From positions 8,207,200 to 8,271,199 of the forward strand of contig NW_004955480.1 of the NCBI RefSeq assembly GCF_000276665.1: 64,000 bases of DNA, written 5' to 3'. Source of the DNA: Chinchilla lanigera (Eukaryota; Chordata; Mammalia; Rodentia; Chinchillidae). A model generated the notes under the pieces. That model was not told where the DNA came from and made no database searches. It saw nothing but the letters and a program-made list of their open reading frames with translations. Of this stretch, positions 1 through 10,760 are shown piece by piece. Numbering within the stretch: the first letter of the stretch is position 1; each line of letters begins with the position of its first letter. Made by a program: the position numbers and the translations under genes.

Positions 1-179
1 AAGAGAGATTAGATAACCAGGCCAAAGAACAAAATCAGAAGCAGGGATGGTTCCAAGGTCTACCTGACCTGAGACCATGGCTTGACAGCCCTTATGTTAA
101 TTCTCCTGCTAGGGCCCTGCCTGATTAGTTGGATTACTCACTTTCTTTCAGAACAAATCAACAACAAAAGTTTCCAGTG

Positions 180-686
180 ACCCTGAGAGCTACTCCTTTT
201 TATGCAGCTTAGACAGAAGCAGTAATGAAAAATATTTTTCTAAGTAATGACAAAAGAAAATGAAAGGGAAAAACTGTACAAGGAAAAATTGTTCTTTTTA
301 AAACTTTGTTTTCTTTGAAGCTGCCTAGCTCTGTAACCATTTCATGGCTCTGTAATTGATTTCTTGACCCTTGTAACCATGAGAGCACAACCTAACCTGA
401 TTGCACCAAGCTTTGTGGTTATTAAGCTAGTCTTGTAACTGATGGCCATGGATCTAGCCCTGTAACTGAATATCTCACCCTGTTAGCTACTCAGAACTGC
501 CAGGCTGTCCTGTCCCACCTTTGTAACCCCTGCTTATGCCTCAGATAAAAATGCTGGCTCACAGACACTACTGCCTGGATTCTGGAGGTTATGCCAGCTA
601 GGACCGCCAGTGTAGAATAAAGCTGCTCACTGTCTCCTGACTCCCTCGGGTGCCGTTCCATTCCTGGACTCATTCTCCTTTTAACA
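180..686 (+). mobile_element. ERV LTR, family 'A', copy 1 (internally shorter)
   Basis: The block at 260-686 aligns with 37008-37040 plus 37500-37843, sharing 'gaaagggaaaaact', 'gccaggctg' and 'ctgtaactga'. It has a TATA-like 'gataaaaatgc' near 545, an AATAAA at about 616 and a 3' end 'ccttttaaca'. It lacks the roughly 450-bp middle part present in the 37-kb copy. The 5' edge is uncertain. No internal retroviral genes are attached. This is most likely a solo or partial LTR within CD38 intron 1. Confidence 0.6.
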
Positions 687-1139
687 AACTTTTGTCTTTG
701 CGATTTTCTAATCTCATCTATTTCTAAAGGAGCTTATTGTATTTTAATTAATTATTATTTATTTATTTTACAGATTGAGTTGACTTTTATTAGCTGTTTC
801 TTTGTTATACTCAGACCCTCAGATCATTTTTAAATTACCTGAATCTTTTTAATTTTTTTTACTTTTATTAGTAAAAGTACATGCTTGCAATTCATAAAGA
901 TTATAGTCTCTGTGAGGAATGATACATGTACATAACACTTTTCAATTATTTTTGTTTTCCCTTTCCCTCTACCCCACTTCTTTTCCAGCATCAGATTCAT
1001 TTCTTTGTAAGAACTTATTAAGTTACTGATCATATATATAGATTGAAAACCAGACTAATAGGTCAACATATGAAACATGTAAGATAATTGTACTAAACCA
1101 AAGTACACTTTTAGATTGCAATACCTTCTCTCTCTTTTT

Positions 1140-1830
1140 TGCTATTAACTTCTTTTATTTCATACTGTACATATTGTTTTCAATATAAAGGAAACTATGC
1201 AATATTTAAGCTTGGTGTCTGTCTCCAGATGGATCCATTTTTCTACAAATGATTCAAGCTTTTCCTTCTTCATAGCAGTATAGTATTCCACTGTGTATAA
1301 ATACCACACTTTCTTTATCTATTCATCAATTGATGGACATTTACACTGTTTCCAAGATTTAGCTATTAGACATTATGCTGCTATAAACATGGATATGCAT
1401 ATATTGCTGTAGTATGCTGGCTTTAACTCTTTTGGAAAGATATCTAGAATGGGAACAGATGGGTCAAATGGAATTTCTACTTTTAGTTCTTTGAGTAATA
1501 TCCATGTTAATTTCCATAGTGGTTGTGTCAGTTTACAGTCCCACCAACAATGGAGAAGTGTTCCTTTTGCCCCACAGCCTTGCAAGCATTTGTTGTCATG
1601 AATCTACTCTTGGTTGATTTTTTGATGGTAACCATTGTTTCTGAACTGTGATGGAATTTCAGTGTTGTTTTAATTTGCATTTCTTGAACAGCCAGCAATG
1701 TTGAATATTTTTTTCATGTATTTATTGGTCACTTGTAGCTCTTCATCTGAGGAGCATCTATTCACTTCAGATGCCCTTTTTTAACTGGGTCTTTAAATCC
1801 GGGATCTAATTCTTTTGAGTTTATTGTGTA
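1140..1830 (-). mobile_element. L1 3' fragment (ORF2 C-terminus)
   Basis: The minus frame at 1585-1373 reads like the C-terminal end of L1 ORF2p (GTLLHCWWDCKL, then QPLWKLTW). The surrounding plus-strand text is the familiar reversed L1 3' sequence. It has stops and is 5'-truncated, so it is dead. AT-rich DNA at 700-1140 may be its 3' UTR. Confidence 0.85.
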
Positions 1831-1837
1831 TTCTAGA

Positions 1838-1919
1838 CACTTGCAATGCTGGAGATCAAATCCAGGCTCTCACACACATTGGGCAAATGTTCTACCACTG
1901 AGCTACATCTCCTACACCT
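1838..1919 (-). mobile_element. Old ID SINE
   Basis: The reverse complement carries 'gatgtagctcagtggtaga' (A-box) and 'ggatttgatctccagca' (B-box). It is diverged, sits at the edge of the L1 fragment and has no clear tail. Confidence 0.75.
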
Positions 1920-2270
1920 TCTTACTCACTAAGCTACTGCCCCATTTTTGCCAGCAAACTCTCTTGCAAGAATTGTGTACGTGTACAGTCTCCAATTACT
2001 CTTCTCTCTCCCCATTGGTCTTTCCTTGACTCTTTTCCAGACCAGACTTTCTGAACTACTCCTCCTGAACTGACCTTGTCCAAATCATCAGTCCATTGGT
2101 CAATTTCCTGTCATCACCTTACTTGGCCAATCAGAATCTCTTGCATGAGCTGTTTCCACTACCTCCTTCTGAAACAGTTTCTTCCACTGAGTCTTCTACA
2201 CACTGTCTTCCAAACATATCTTGCCAAGAACTCTCTCGGCACCTCCAGGCTCACACAACTCAACTTACTA

Positions 2271-2375
2271 TTTTTTTTTTTTTTTTTTTGGTTTTTCTCC
2301 GGTACCAGGAACCGAACTCACGACCTTGCGCTTGCCAGGCAGGCGCTTTTGCCGCTGAGCTAAATTCCCAGCTCC
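2271..2375 (-). mobile_element. Young ID SINE with TSD
   Basis: A poly-T start (the A-tail on the other strand) is followed by the reversed ID body through 'gctgagctaaattccc'. An 11-bp direct repeat 'tcaacttacta' flanks it at 2260-2270 and 2376-2386, a clear L1-type target-site duplication. Confidence 0.95.
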
Positions 2376-2386
2376 TCAACTTACTA

Positions 2387-4285
2387 TTGAAGCTCTGATT
2401 CTACCAGCTACAGAGCACACACCCAATCCCTATGCAGTAAGACTGCCTTTCACCACTGCAGGGCACCTGGATACCCATCACATCTCCCACTGGACTCATC
2501 CACCTTCGCACCCTGCTGCCTGCTGCCTCGGGACATGCTGTCATTTGTCAGTCACTCCTTTGAATGTTACCCCTGGAACTGAGAGGGTCTGGCAGGATGA
2601 TGGAGTGTCTGGCACACCTCTCCACCTAGGCTGATGAGCAAAGTGATTCTGACACACCACTGCAAGATGTCACCTTCAGGAGCATCTCCGTGGTGTGTTG
2701 TGTGTGGAGGATTTGGAAGCTGGACTGTGGGCCACACAACGAGCTGTAATCGATGAACAGTGTTCCTTGGGTGAGCTCCAGGGATGCCAGGTGTGCACTG
2801 TGAACTTCCTAACTCAGCTTTAAGGGGAGATTGCTGAAGAGGTGAAATAAACCATGAAGCACATGTCCTGGTGACCAGCAAGATACGCATCCCGCTGCTC
2901 TCAAAGATCCATAATACTGAAGTACAGAGACCATGCCTTAAACTCTAGGATCTTGCATCCTTTAGGAAACCAGTGGCCATAGTTACACTGCAGCCTTATG
3001 GCTCACTTTTGAAGTCAACAGAAAGTATCTGATGCTATTCTTACAAGTATCGCTGTTCCCAGGGGCTCAAAATTAGATAGCAAATGAAAACATCATGGCA
3101 GGTAGATGTGGGGGACCACCTGGGCAACTCTCCTTAAAAGAGGAGCAATTGCTTCCATTTTGGCTGAGCCTGACCTTATTTCCATGTATTGATATGTACA
3201 GAGCTGGTTGGGATTTTTCTTAATCCCTTCAATTGGCTTTAAGCAATGCATATCAGTCCAGCCAAGGTGCTGATGGTAGTCTTTGGAGATGGCAGGCGTG
3301 TTTCCCCGACCCCCTGTTGCTCCCTCCAGTGAGCCAGGATGAGTGGGGGATGTGTGAGCCAACGCTCCACGCTGTTGCTGGGATGGAGACTTGGGATAGA
3401 GACTATGACTTCCTAGGGCTTCAAAGGTTACACATCAGAGCTGAAGCACCAACCCCAAAACATTAGATACTGCTCTGAATTGTGTCATGCAGATTGCTCT
3501 TTCTGCATATCCTCTCTGCATTTGCAGAGGTGATTTCAGGCCTCCTCCCTAGCCCAGCTCATGGCACTCACCCACTTCCCATGGTTCTCACAGTCACTCA
3601 TCCTCAAGCCACTCCCTTTTTCATGAATTAGAAAAACCTGGGTTGAACCCTGAGTCGGGTCTTTGTTCAGGAAAGCCATCATTATGGCTGGACTTAGGAC
3701 CCCTCAGCTCCATAACTACAAATATGCCTTAGTGCCTGTATTCTCACCATCGGCTTGCACTGGATGTGGTAGATTGGAATTGACTCACTAGAATTCCAAT
3801 AACTTTTCCAGGGATTACAAACATAAACTTCCTGGGCTATGAAGAGGGCCAGGAAAGGCTCTCCATACATAGACCTCAGAAGGACAAGCAAGCTTTTCCT
3901 GCTTTTTGAACAGAAAGTCCTACATTTGCATTCTACACAGGACCCCACAAATGACACAGGCAGCCTGACTAAAGGTAGTATATAACCAAATTATTTAACC
4001 TCACTTAGAAATCATTTCTCTGCCTATAGGATGTGGACCCCAAGACTTTCATGACAGGATCTTGATGAAACTTAAAGAGAACAAACCCTGTATAGTTCCC
4101 AGTATGCTGTAGACAATCCTTCAACATCAACACCCATCCTTCGTCCCTTCAAAATACCTGATGTCTAGCAGCTGCTTCCCAAGGGTCCTAAGACAAAGCG
4201 GAAAGGGAGAAGCAGGAAGGCCGTGACTGCTCAATGTGATGACGAATAAAAGTTCTCTTGGTTTAACATTGCGTCCTCCCTCAGC
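2387..4285. other. Intronic stretch without recognised features
   Basis: No exon, SINE or clear LTR was recognised. The open frames here are short and do not resemble CD38 exon 2 or known domains. It may contain very old repeats beyond visual recognition. Confidence 0.5.
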
Positions 4286-4659
4286 TGTTAGTTATGGTGC
4301 AGAAAAAAAAACAGTGGAAGGAAAGGTTTATTTAGCTTACAGTTTGTGGAGGTTTCAGTCCATACTTGGCTGGCTCCGAGGCAGAAGACAGCAAAGCAAC
4401 AAGAGCAGAGGGGGGAATGGCAGCCGAACAGCAGTGCAGCCAGAGCAAAACAGGAGGAATGGCAGCAAGCAGCTTCTTTCTTGCCTTACATCGTAAACAG
4501 GCTACCCCCACCTAAGGGGCATGTAGCTCTCACATAATCTCCGTGACCTCCTCTTCCACAGGCTCAGGATGTATACAAAGTAAGCACCCTGGCTTCCTGC
4601 TGAGTCACTTAGCCAAACCTCTAGACTCCCCAAGTTGACACAATGTATCAACCATAACA
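4286..4659 (-). mobile_element. MaLR-type LTR (same family as 44916-45478), minus strand
   Basis: The right end 'caatgtatcaaccataaca' is the reverse complement of the start of the intact solo LTR at 44916 (TGTTATGGTTGATACATTG). The left part has the 'ggaaaggtttatttagctta' block common to reversed MaLR LTRs. No matching 5-bp TSD was found, so the left edge is approximate. Confidence 0.75.
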
Positions 4660-6145
4660 CCTCTGATCAGCCTTTCCTTCTAGAAGATTCTACTACCACA
4701 GTTACATTCTCTTGGACATCCTGGTAGCACCATAAGCCCCATAGGGCCCAAACTGAGTCTCATTGCCTGTGTATTCCACTGCACCCTTCCACAGATTACT
4801 CAGCTCTGTGAGCTGACTGCCCTTTCGTAACCACGATAGCCCCAAGCTCCACTTTTAGACTGGTGGCTTAAACGTGTCTGTCCATGGGCCTTGGTCCCAG
4901 AACCCTTGGAGGAAAGGTGGGATTGAAGGAAGCTTGAAAATCATCCCCTAAGCTTTGAGAAGACGTGGGGGGTATGATTCTGCCCACAGCTCTAAGGACG
5001 CTCACAGCCTGACAGGAATACTGCTGGGACCAGGGGACCACTCCATCGCTCCAGAGGAAAACCTTGCTGGGATTCTCACCTGTCCTGGCCGGTCCTGTGT
5101 GCAATGGTCCCTCTCCTACTCTTTTGTGTACTGAGAAAGTGCAGGTCACGGACAAGGTCCAGCCCATCAGCAGCAGGATCCTCCCCAAGCGCCCTCCACC
5201 TTTAAAAAGTGTTGGTACATTGCTAGGCCCATCTTCTTCCGTACCAGGGTCTTATCTGAGCCCCGGCTTCTCACAACCGGGAAACCCTTTCCTCAGAGCA
5301 CCCCTTGCAGAATTCTATCTCAAGAAGCAGCCTTCAAACAAAACTACCTTCCTAGAGACCTTCTGACTCCCCCAGACCTGTAGGTGATGCCCACTTCCAC
5401 CCATAGGTGGCACTGTGCGGGGGCCCAAGCACTCTGCCCTGTTCAGGGGTCCCTGGGTGCCCCTGACACAGCCCTGCTGATTCCAAGCCCCCCATGGCGG
5501 CCTCCACAGCGCCCTCTAGGCTCGCATAAGGCTCTTGTCATTGCAGATCATGGAGTCCTACAGCGTTAGGTTCTCAGGCTGCTCCTCCCCACCTCCCACT
5601 CCGGAGAGATCAAGGCCTGAGGGTTCTTTTCCCCCTCCATGCGGAGTTCTGTCACCACGCAGGCCACAGGTCTTCCCAAGCATCTCTGTGAATTCGCCAC
5701 TGTGCACTAATGAATTTTACTGAGTAGACTTTCACAGGCTGAGAGTGTCATCGAAATAGGAGGCTTAGGGAAGTAAAACTGGAGAAGTGGCTTCTGAGAA
5801 AATCTGGAAGTTTTGAAGAGGAAGAAGAAGCAAAGAAGGAAAGAGAATCAATAATTGTAACAGGAAGATAAAGAGATCAGAAAAGACAGTCGGCTGGGGC
5901 ACAGAAGGGACTGTGAGAAGATGGGGAAAGATGGTTTGTCTGGTCCCTGGATTGACAACAGTCCTAGGTGACATTATGTGGGGTAGGCCACCCAGTTGAC
6001 CTGGGCCCAGCCACAGACTTTTGGGAGATAATAAATGATTGCTGCTTTATGTCAGTAAGTTTTAGGGCGCTAGCTTATTAAGGCCAAAGTAGAAAATGGT
6101 ATCTGGAAGTCAGGTACAGCATAACAAAAACCTAACACATATGCA
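4660..6145. other. Intronic stretch, mostly unrecognised
   Basis: GC-moderate unique-looking sequence. A purine-rich patch lies at about 5812-5845. No exon-like frame flanked by splice sites was recognised. Confidence 0.45.
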
Positions 6146-6452
6146 TGACAGTTAACTTTAATTGTCAACTGGTCTAGTCCATGGTACCGGAATACTGGTT
6201 ACACATTTCTGGTTGTTGCTATGAAAGTATTTTTAGATGATGTACAGCACATCGCCCTCCGTATTGTGGGTGAGCCACTTCTAATCAGTTGAAGTCTTCA
6301 GAAAAAGACTGAGGTCCAGGACCCAAACTGCGACATCAACTCTGCCTGGATCTCCAGCCTGCCAGGATTTTCTGATTGCTGCCTTTCAAAATGATATAAA
6401 CCACCCCCCCATGCATGTTACTGTTTCTTTTTCTCGGGAGGCCTTGACTGCA
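6146..6452 (+). mobile_element. MLT1-like LTR (ERVL-MaLR)
   Basis: It follows the MLT1 pattern from start to end: 'ttgtcaactggtctagtcca', 'ggttgttgctatgaaagta', 'gtgggtgagccac', 'ggatctccagcctgcc', and a 3' end like 'ctcgggaggccttgactgca'. No TSD remains. It is an old insertion. Confidence 0.8.
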
Positions 6453-6799
6453 CCCTGTGGCACTGGCACTGAGACCGGATGGCAGACGGAGGAAGGAGGG
6501 TGTCAGGAGATGGTGAGTGCGGGCTAGACGGACAAGCAGGCCGCTGACCAGGAAGAACAGCAGCCCACTTCATGTGGTAACATTACCCACTTCTCAGTCA
6601 CCTTCTCTAATGGAGGTATGAACTGGGAGGTCCGGCTAAGCAGACGTCCATGCAGAATGTTGAAAAGGCCAGCTCATTTCTTTTAGCTGTGTAAGGTGAG
6701 GTACAAAAGGAGAGGGGGAAATTCGGGATTTGTTTAAAGCAGAATCAAGAGCAAATATTTCCAGGTTGGAATTTGCTGAGTTCAAAAATAAAACCTAAA

Positions 6800-7000
6800 G
6801 TCAGGCTTGGTAGCGTATGCCTGTAATCCCAACACCTAGGGAGGCTGAAGCAGGAGGAGCACAAGTTCTAGCCTAAACTGGGCAACTTAGCAACTTAGTG
6901 AGACATGGTCTCAAAAATACATAAACAAATAAATAATAAAATAAAAGCTCGGGGTGTAGTTCAGTGTGAAGGTCCTGGGTTCGATCCCCAGTACTGCCAA
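6800..7000 (+). mobile_element. B1-ID composite SINE
   Basis: A B1-type body (6800-6915, 'tgcctgtaatcccaacacc' to 'tggtctcaaaaat') is joined by an A-rich linker to an ID-type right part (6948-6998, 'gggtgtagttcagtg' then 'ggttcgatccccagtactg'). The ID part lacks about 20 bp between its A- and B-boxes. B1-ID dimers are known from several non-murid rodent families. Confidence 0.75.
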
Positions 7001-7139
7001 AAACAGAAGGAAAAAATAAGAAAAGAAAACTGCCATTCCCAATCTTTTCTGGTAAAAGATGATCAAAGTAAGAAATGGTCTCAAAGCAATAATCAAATCC
7101 AGGAAGCTGCCAATGAAACATGCTCACAGAGTAGAAATT

Positions 7140-7450
7140 CCAGGGAAGGGGCTATCAGACAGTGTGCATGTAAATATTATCTAAAATATATAAAGAACTC
7201 TCACAAAAACAAATGTGTAACTCAACACAAATGATCAAGGATCTGAACAACAGCTTCACAAAAAAAAGTGTAAACCACCAATAAAAATCCACGAGTAGAC
7301 TCACTGCTACTTGAGGAACGATTAGGAGCTACTTTTCTTGAAAATATTCAATAATGAAGAGATTACAGGAACACACGTCCTCTGATAGATTGATGTGAGT
7401 GTGTGAAGTGGTATAGCTATTTGGGGAGGAGTTTGGAAATATCAGATGTG
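7140..7450 (+). mobile_element. Old L1 (L1M-like) fragment
   Basis: Weak match to L1 ORF2 3' sequence in plus orientation ('gatcaaggatctgaacaaca', 'ttgaaaatattcaataatg', 'gtggtatagctatttgggg'). No open frame. Confidence 0.5.
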
Positions 7451-7508
7451 GAGGACATTCTTTGATTAGAATGCATTGAGGACACAATGATTTGTTTATT
7501 ATTTGTTA

Positions 7509-7612
7509 GGGTCGCTTAAGATAAGGCTTCATTATACAGCCCAGATTAGCCTTGAGTTTACGATCCTCCTGTCTCAGCCTCTTGAGTGCTGGGATTACAG
7601 GCGTGTGTTGGA
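7509..7612 (-). mobile_element. B1-type SINE
   Basis: Reversed B1 core 'gagtgctgggattacaggc' preceded by 'cagcccagattagccttga'. The tail is degenerate. Confidence 0.8.
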
Positions 7613-7867
7613 TTACATGTGGAGACGGATAACCCTTTAATTATCCTTGCTAAAACGTTGGGTATCTGCCCATCTGTACTAGCTACGCCCTTGGTTCTCC
7701 CTCAGTAAAGGTGACTGAGATTGGTAATCCGGGCTGCAGTCCAAGAGGCTGTAAGGCCCCCCTGATCCCAGACTTTTGCCTCTCTTGTTTTTCATCCTCT
7801 TTTTTCTTTTCATCAGTGGGCACCTCATTCTGGGGACCTGACACCCTGAATAGAACGACAATCAAAA

Positions 7868-8260
7868 ACTTGAAAAAATTAAAATCTAAAGTAAAAATAT
7901 TGACCCAACAATCTCAGCCTTAGGCATCTGTCCTACAGAAACATCCCCCTGTGTAATCAAAAGTGCAAGGACAAAGATGTTCCCTGGGGCGTGTCTTTCC
8001 CCAGTGGAAGGAAAGTTTCCTAATAGTGGGGACTCCTGTGACTTCACTGGTTCACTGCCTGGAATGCAGTAGATGCTCAAGTATTTTGCTGAATGAATGA
8101 GATTTAAAAAATGGGAAACAAACTAATTTTCTGTCAACTAGAAATGGTTACACCTACACTATGGAATATTAAGACATGCTGAAAAGATCACTTAAAAATG
8201 AGAACATAAATGCTGTCAGTGGTGGGCTGATTTGCTGGACTGACACAAGCCATTCGCTGT
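7868..8260 (+). mobile_element. Old L1M-like fragment with L2/MIR patch
   Basis: 'ggttacacctacactatgga' and the following text resemble old L1 3' sequence. The stretch at about 8055-8100 ('agtagatgctcaagtattt', 'gctgaatgaatgag') is typical of an L2 3' end. Boundaries are uncertain. Confidence 0.45.
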
Positions 8261-8411
8261 AAATGGCCTTGATCTGTATTTATTAGTGAAGAAAGCTGCC
8301 AGAATGCTACATTTCCAAAATAGGACACTGAAAATTTACGGTAAGAAGAGTCCTCCTAACCAACCTAATTTGTCTACATGGGGGATGCTATCATTAATGT
8401 TTCTATCTTAC

Positions 8412-8830
8412 GGGTGAGAAACTTAGGCATGCACCCAAGGTCACACTGTGACATAGCCAAGCGGTAAACCCAGGTGGTGAGACTCCAGAGTTGACGTGCT
8501 TAAAGCACCCAATGGTAAGGTGGCCACACGCTCTGATGAAAGTCTGTCCAGTCCATATTTATGATACTGGCATCCCTATTTCAAGTCTCTAGGCACAACC
8601 AACAAATGTTAGTCACTCAACCTGTGGAACAGGTAAGGAGTATAAGTTAGTGGCTAAGAGTTCAGTTCCCAGAGCCCAACTTTAGGTGGTTTACTGAAAC
8701 CCTCAGTTTACTTATCTGTGAAATGGGGATATCAACTGTAACCACCAGTCGTTAAAGCATTAAGTGACAATGTTTTGAAGTGCTCGGTAGACAGCGATAA
8801 GCACCATATTATTGGTAACTCATTTATATC
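8412..8830 (+). mobile_element. MIR relics (two)
   Basis: 8412-8505 shows 'gtgagaaacttaggcatgc' and 'caaggtcacactgtgacat'. 8640-8830 shows 'gtggctaagagttcagttc' and 'ttacttatctgtgaaatgg'. Both are MIR hallmarks and ancient. Confidence 0.65.
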
Positions 8831-8898
8831 AAATGTGAGTGAGTGGGTGTAAACAGTGTATATGATGCCTGTAAAGATATTTAAAATTCTTAACAGGC

Positions 8899-9006
8899 GG
8901 GGGCTGGGGATTTAGCTCAGCGGCAAAGCACCTGCCTAGCAAGCACAAGGTCGTGAGTTCGGTTCCCGGTACCGGAGAAAAACCAAAATAAAATAAAATA
9001 AAACTT
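8899..9006 (+). mobile_element. Young ID SINE with TSD
   Basis: Intact body from 'gctggggatttagctcagcg' through 'gagttcggttcccggtaccg' with an (AAAAT)n-like tail. A 9-bp direct repeat 'ttaacaggc' lies at 8890-8898 and 9007-9015. Confidence 0.95.
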
Positions 9007-9354
9007 TTAACAGGCTATGTTCTGTTAATCTGAAACTGGATTATGATTAAATAATATTAATGTATTAGTATTTGCTGAATATATAGAGACACAAGTGCAG
9101 ATGTGTGTACACTCGTGTTCGACACTGAGCTTGCATCCAGACCAACACTAAAAGCCATGCAGTGTCTGCTTCCATCTGTCTTGCTATATGGATATGCACA
9201 TCTAAATGATGGTATGAATTTATCAAAACTGATGAAGCAACCAAAGACGTTTTAACTCTGTAAGTTAAGGCGAAAATAAAAATAAGACCTTTTGCTTTTG
9301 CTTATGCTACCCTTTCCCGCCCCCTCCCCTTTTTTTTCTCTTTTACTCTCTACT

Positions 9355-9430
9355 TTGAAACACGGCCTCCCTAAACAGAAAAGTTACCCAGGCTGGGACT
9401 TGTGATCCTCCTGCCTCAGCCTCTCTGAAG
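9355..9430 (-). mobile_element. Truncated B1-type SINE
   Basis: Reversed text 'gatcctcctgcctcagcct' preceded by 'cccaggctgggacttg'. The 5' end of the SINE ('gtgctgggattacagg') is missing. It lies just outside the CpG island. Confidence 0.65.
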
Positions 9431-10180
9431 ACTGCTTTTTAAGTGCCATTTCCAGTTGCAGTGTAGCCGGAAAGAGGGCGCCTCAAAGTCTACTTTCTCT
9501 TTCACTGAAGTATTTATCTGTAAAAACAAAACTCTCAGCGGGACCCTCAGAACCTTGGAATGTGAACAATTTGCAAGACCTGGGCCTCCGGGTTCCCCCG
9601 CCCGTGAGCTGAGCGCGGCGGCAGCGGGACTGGGTCGCCCGGGAAGTCTGGGATGAGCATTTTGCACCTTTAAGCGGAGGGCAACCTCGCAGCTCGCCTG
9701 GGGGCCTTCCCAGCCTCCGCTGCACATCTTTAAAACCGAGTCCCACCCGGAAGGCCCGGCCCCAGAATCGAAGTGGGGTGGCGGCCTCCCAGCGGGGGGC
9801 GCGGGGTCGGGGATCCCGCAGGTCCAGGCCGGCGGATGGGTGCTGAGCTTAGCGTCGCTTCCCTGACAGGCGGAGTCTCGGACCTTACAGCCCCTGCGGC
9901 TCGGCTAACGGGCACAAGCTTTCGGGGGCGCGCAGGAAAGAGCGCGAGTGGTTTTGCATAAATAAACAAAGTCCCCGCCGGCACCCGCAGGCTCAGCGCG
10001 GGCTCCGCACGCCCCGGGGCAGGCGTCCCACGCTTTCTAAGCAGGGACGAGGACGGACCCCGCAGCGAGGTGACCGTCCCTGCTGCGAGGCTGACCCGGG
10101 CTCTGCGCCCTCCGCGGACACGCGTGGGGCCCGGGCCGCGTCCGCCCAGCTGTGCCCAGCTGTGCCCCGCGGGACCACTC

Positions 10181-10193
10181 CGCTCACCTGAGG
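10181..10193 (-). other. CD38: CD38 exon 1 / intron 1 splice donor
   Basis: The minus strand reads CTCAG|GTGAGCG with the cut between 10188 and 10187. It matches the mammalian donor consensus (AG|GTGAG). Reading on into the intron gives an immediate TGA stop, which supports splicing here. Confidence 0.93.
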
Positions 10194-10444
10194 TCCAGCC
10201 GGACGAGCTGCGTGTAGCTGTAACACCGGCCCAGGACGAGCTCCAACAGGTTGCGGGTGGTGCCCGCCCCGTTCCACGCCAAGGGCTCGGGCGTCTGTGC
10301 GCGGGACCACGTCAGGGCTGCCGCCAGGACCACCGCGCAGGCCACCAGGACCAGGAGACCGAGGCAGAGACACACCCTGGATCTCCTAGAGAGCCGGCAG
10401 CAGCGCTCGTCCCTGGGCATCGGGCTGAATTCATAGTTGGCCAT
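10188..10444 (-). CDS. CD38: CD38 coding exon 1 (ADP-ribosyl cyclase / cyclic ADP-ribose hydrolase 1), 5' part only
   Basis: Seen: the minus strand opens at ATG (10444-10442) with MANYEFSP and encodes 85 codons plus two bases. It ends ...CTC AG before GTGAGCG, so the arginine codon is split in phase 2. Residues 1-23 form a short basic cytosolic tail (CCRLSRR), residues 24-44 a single hydrophobic segment, and residues 45-86 the stalk and start of the ectodomain (GAGTTRN, then GRCYSYTQL with the first ectodomain cysteine, C74). Known: CD38 is a type II membrane ectoenzyme that converts NAD to cyclic ADP-ribose and ADP-ribose. Human exon 1 starts MANCEFSP and ends in the same split arginine codon. 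The catalytic exons are not in the window. This exon encodes 86 residues against 78 in human; the extra length is mostly in the stalk. The ATG is the first in frame: upstream the frame stays open only to a GTG at 10540. The base at -3 is C and +4 is G, a moderate context. Confidence 0.95.
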
Positions 10445-10760
10445 GAGACGGAAGGCGGGGTGGTCGGGGTGCCAAGCCGAGGGAGGCCGAGGCAGCGGGA
10501 GGCCGGGCAGGAAGAGAGGAGAGCGCCGGCTGTCTGACACTGAACCTCCCCGCTTCCTTTCGGTTGCTTTTTCTTTGCTTCGCTTCTCACTCCCAACCCC
10601 CCTGCTTCAAAGTTTCCGTGGGACGCCGGGCCAGTAAGGCTTGAAAGGACTTAAAAGACACAATCGTCCTCCAGCCTAGCGCTTCCAGTACATTGAGGGG
10701 CCCAGGTCCTCATCTCGGGGGAGAAAGTGCTACCTGGAACCCTCTGCAGGCGCCCCGGTC
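10445..10760 (-). promoter_or_regulatory. CD38: CD38 5' UTR and proximal promoter region
   Basis: This stretch lies directly upstream of the start codon inside the CpG island. I see no TATA box at a plausible distance. On the minus strand there is a G-rich GA/Sp1-like block near 10595-10610. A run of GAAA/GAAG motifs at about 10550-10585 looks like interferon-response or PU.1-type sites. The transcription start cannot be placed from sequence alone. The motif calls are weak inference. Confidence 0.5.

Larger units (their letters stand above)
1..10187 (-). other. CD38: CD38 intron 1, 5' portion
   Basis: Inferred from the donor at 10187 and the minus orientation of the gene. I saw no second CD38 exon (expected to encode the conserved stretch after the split arginine) in this 10.2 kb. 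CD38 intron 1 is known to be long in mammals, so its absence is expected. The interval holds an ERV LTR, an L1 fragment, ID and B1 SINEs, two MaLR-type LTRs and MIR/L2 relics, listed separately. Confidence 0.85.
9580..10680. promoter_or_regulatory. CD38: CpG island over CD38 exon 1
   Basis: CG dinucleotides are dense from about 9.58 to 10.68 kb and rare on both sides. The island covers the exon, roughly 600 bp of the intron start and about 250 bp upstream. Known: the human CD38 CpG island also spans exon 1 and the start of intron 1. Edges are judged by eye. Confidence 0.85.

Noticed and set aside
2271..2375. tRNA-like A- and B-boxes here and at other ID loci as possible tRNA genes
   Set aside because: They lack a full cloverleaf and anticodon arm, have A-tails and TSDs, and recur throughout the window: they are ID SINEs.
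10030..10110. Retinoic-acid-type element near the start of CD38 intron 1
   Set aside because: Human CD38 intron 1 is known to mediate retinoid induction, but the two 'tgacc' half-sites here are not spaced as DR1, DR2 or DR5, so I do not call one.
10445..10540. A 32-residue N-terminal extension of CD38
   Set aside because: The extended frame begins at GTG (10540), not ATG, and human CD38 begins at the equivalent of the 10444 ATG. The extension is 5' UTR read in frame.
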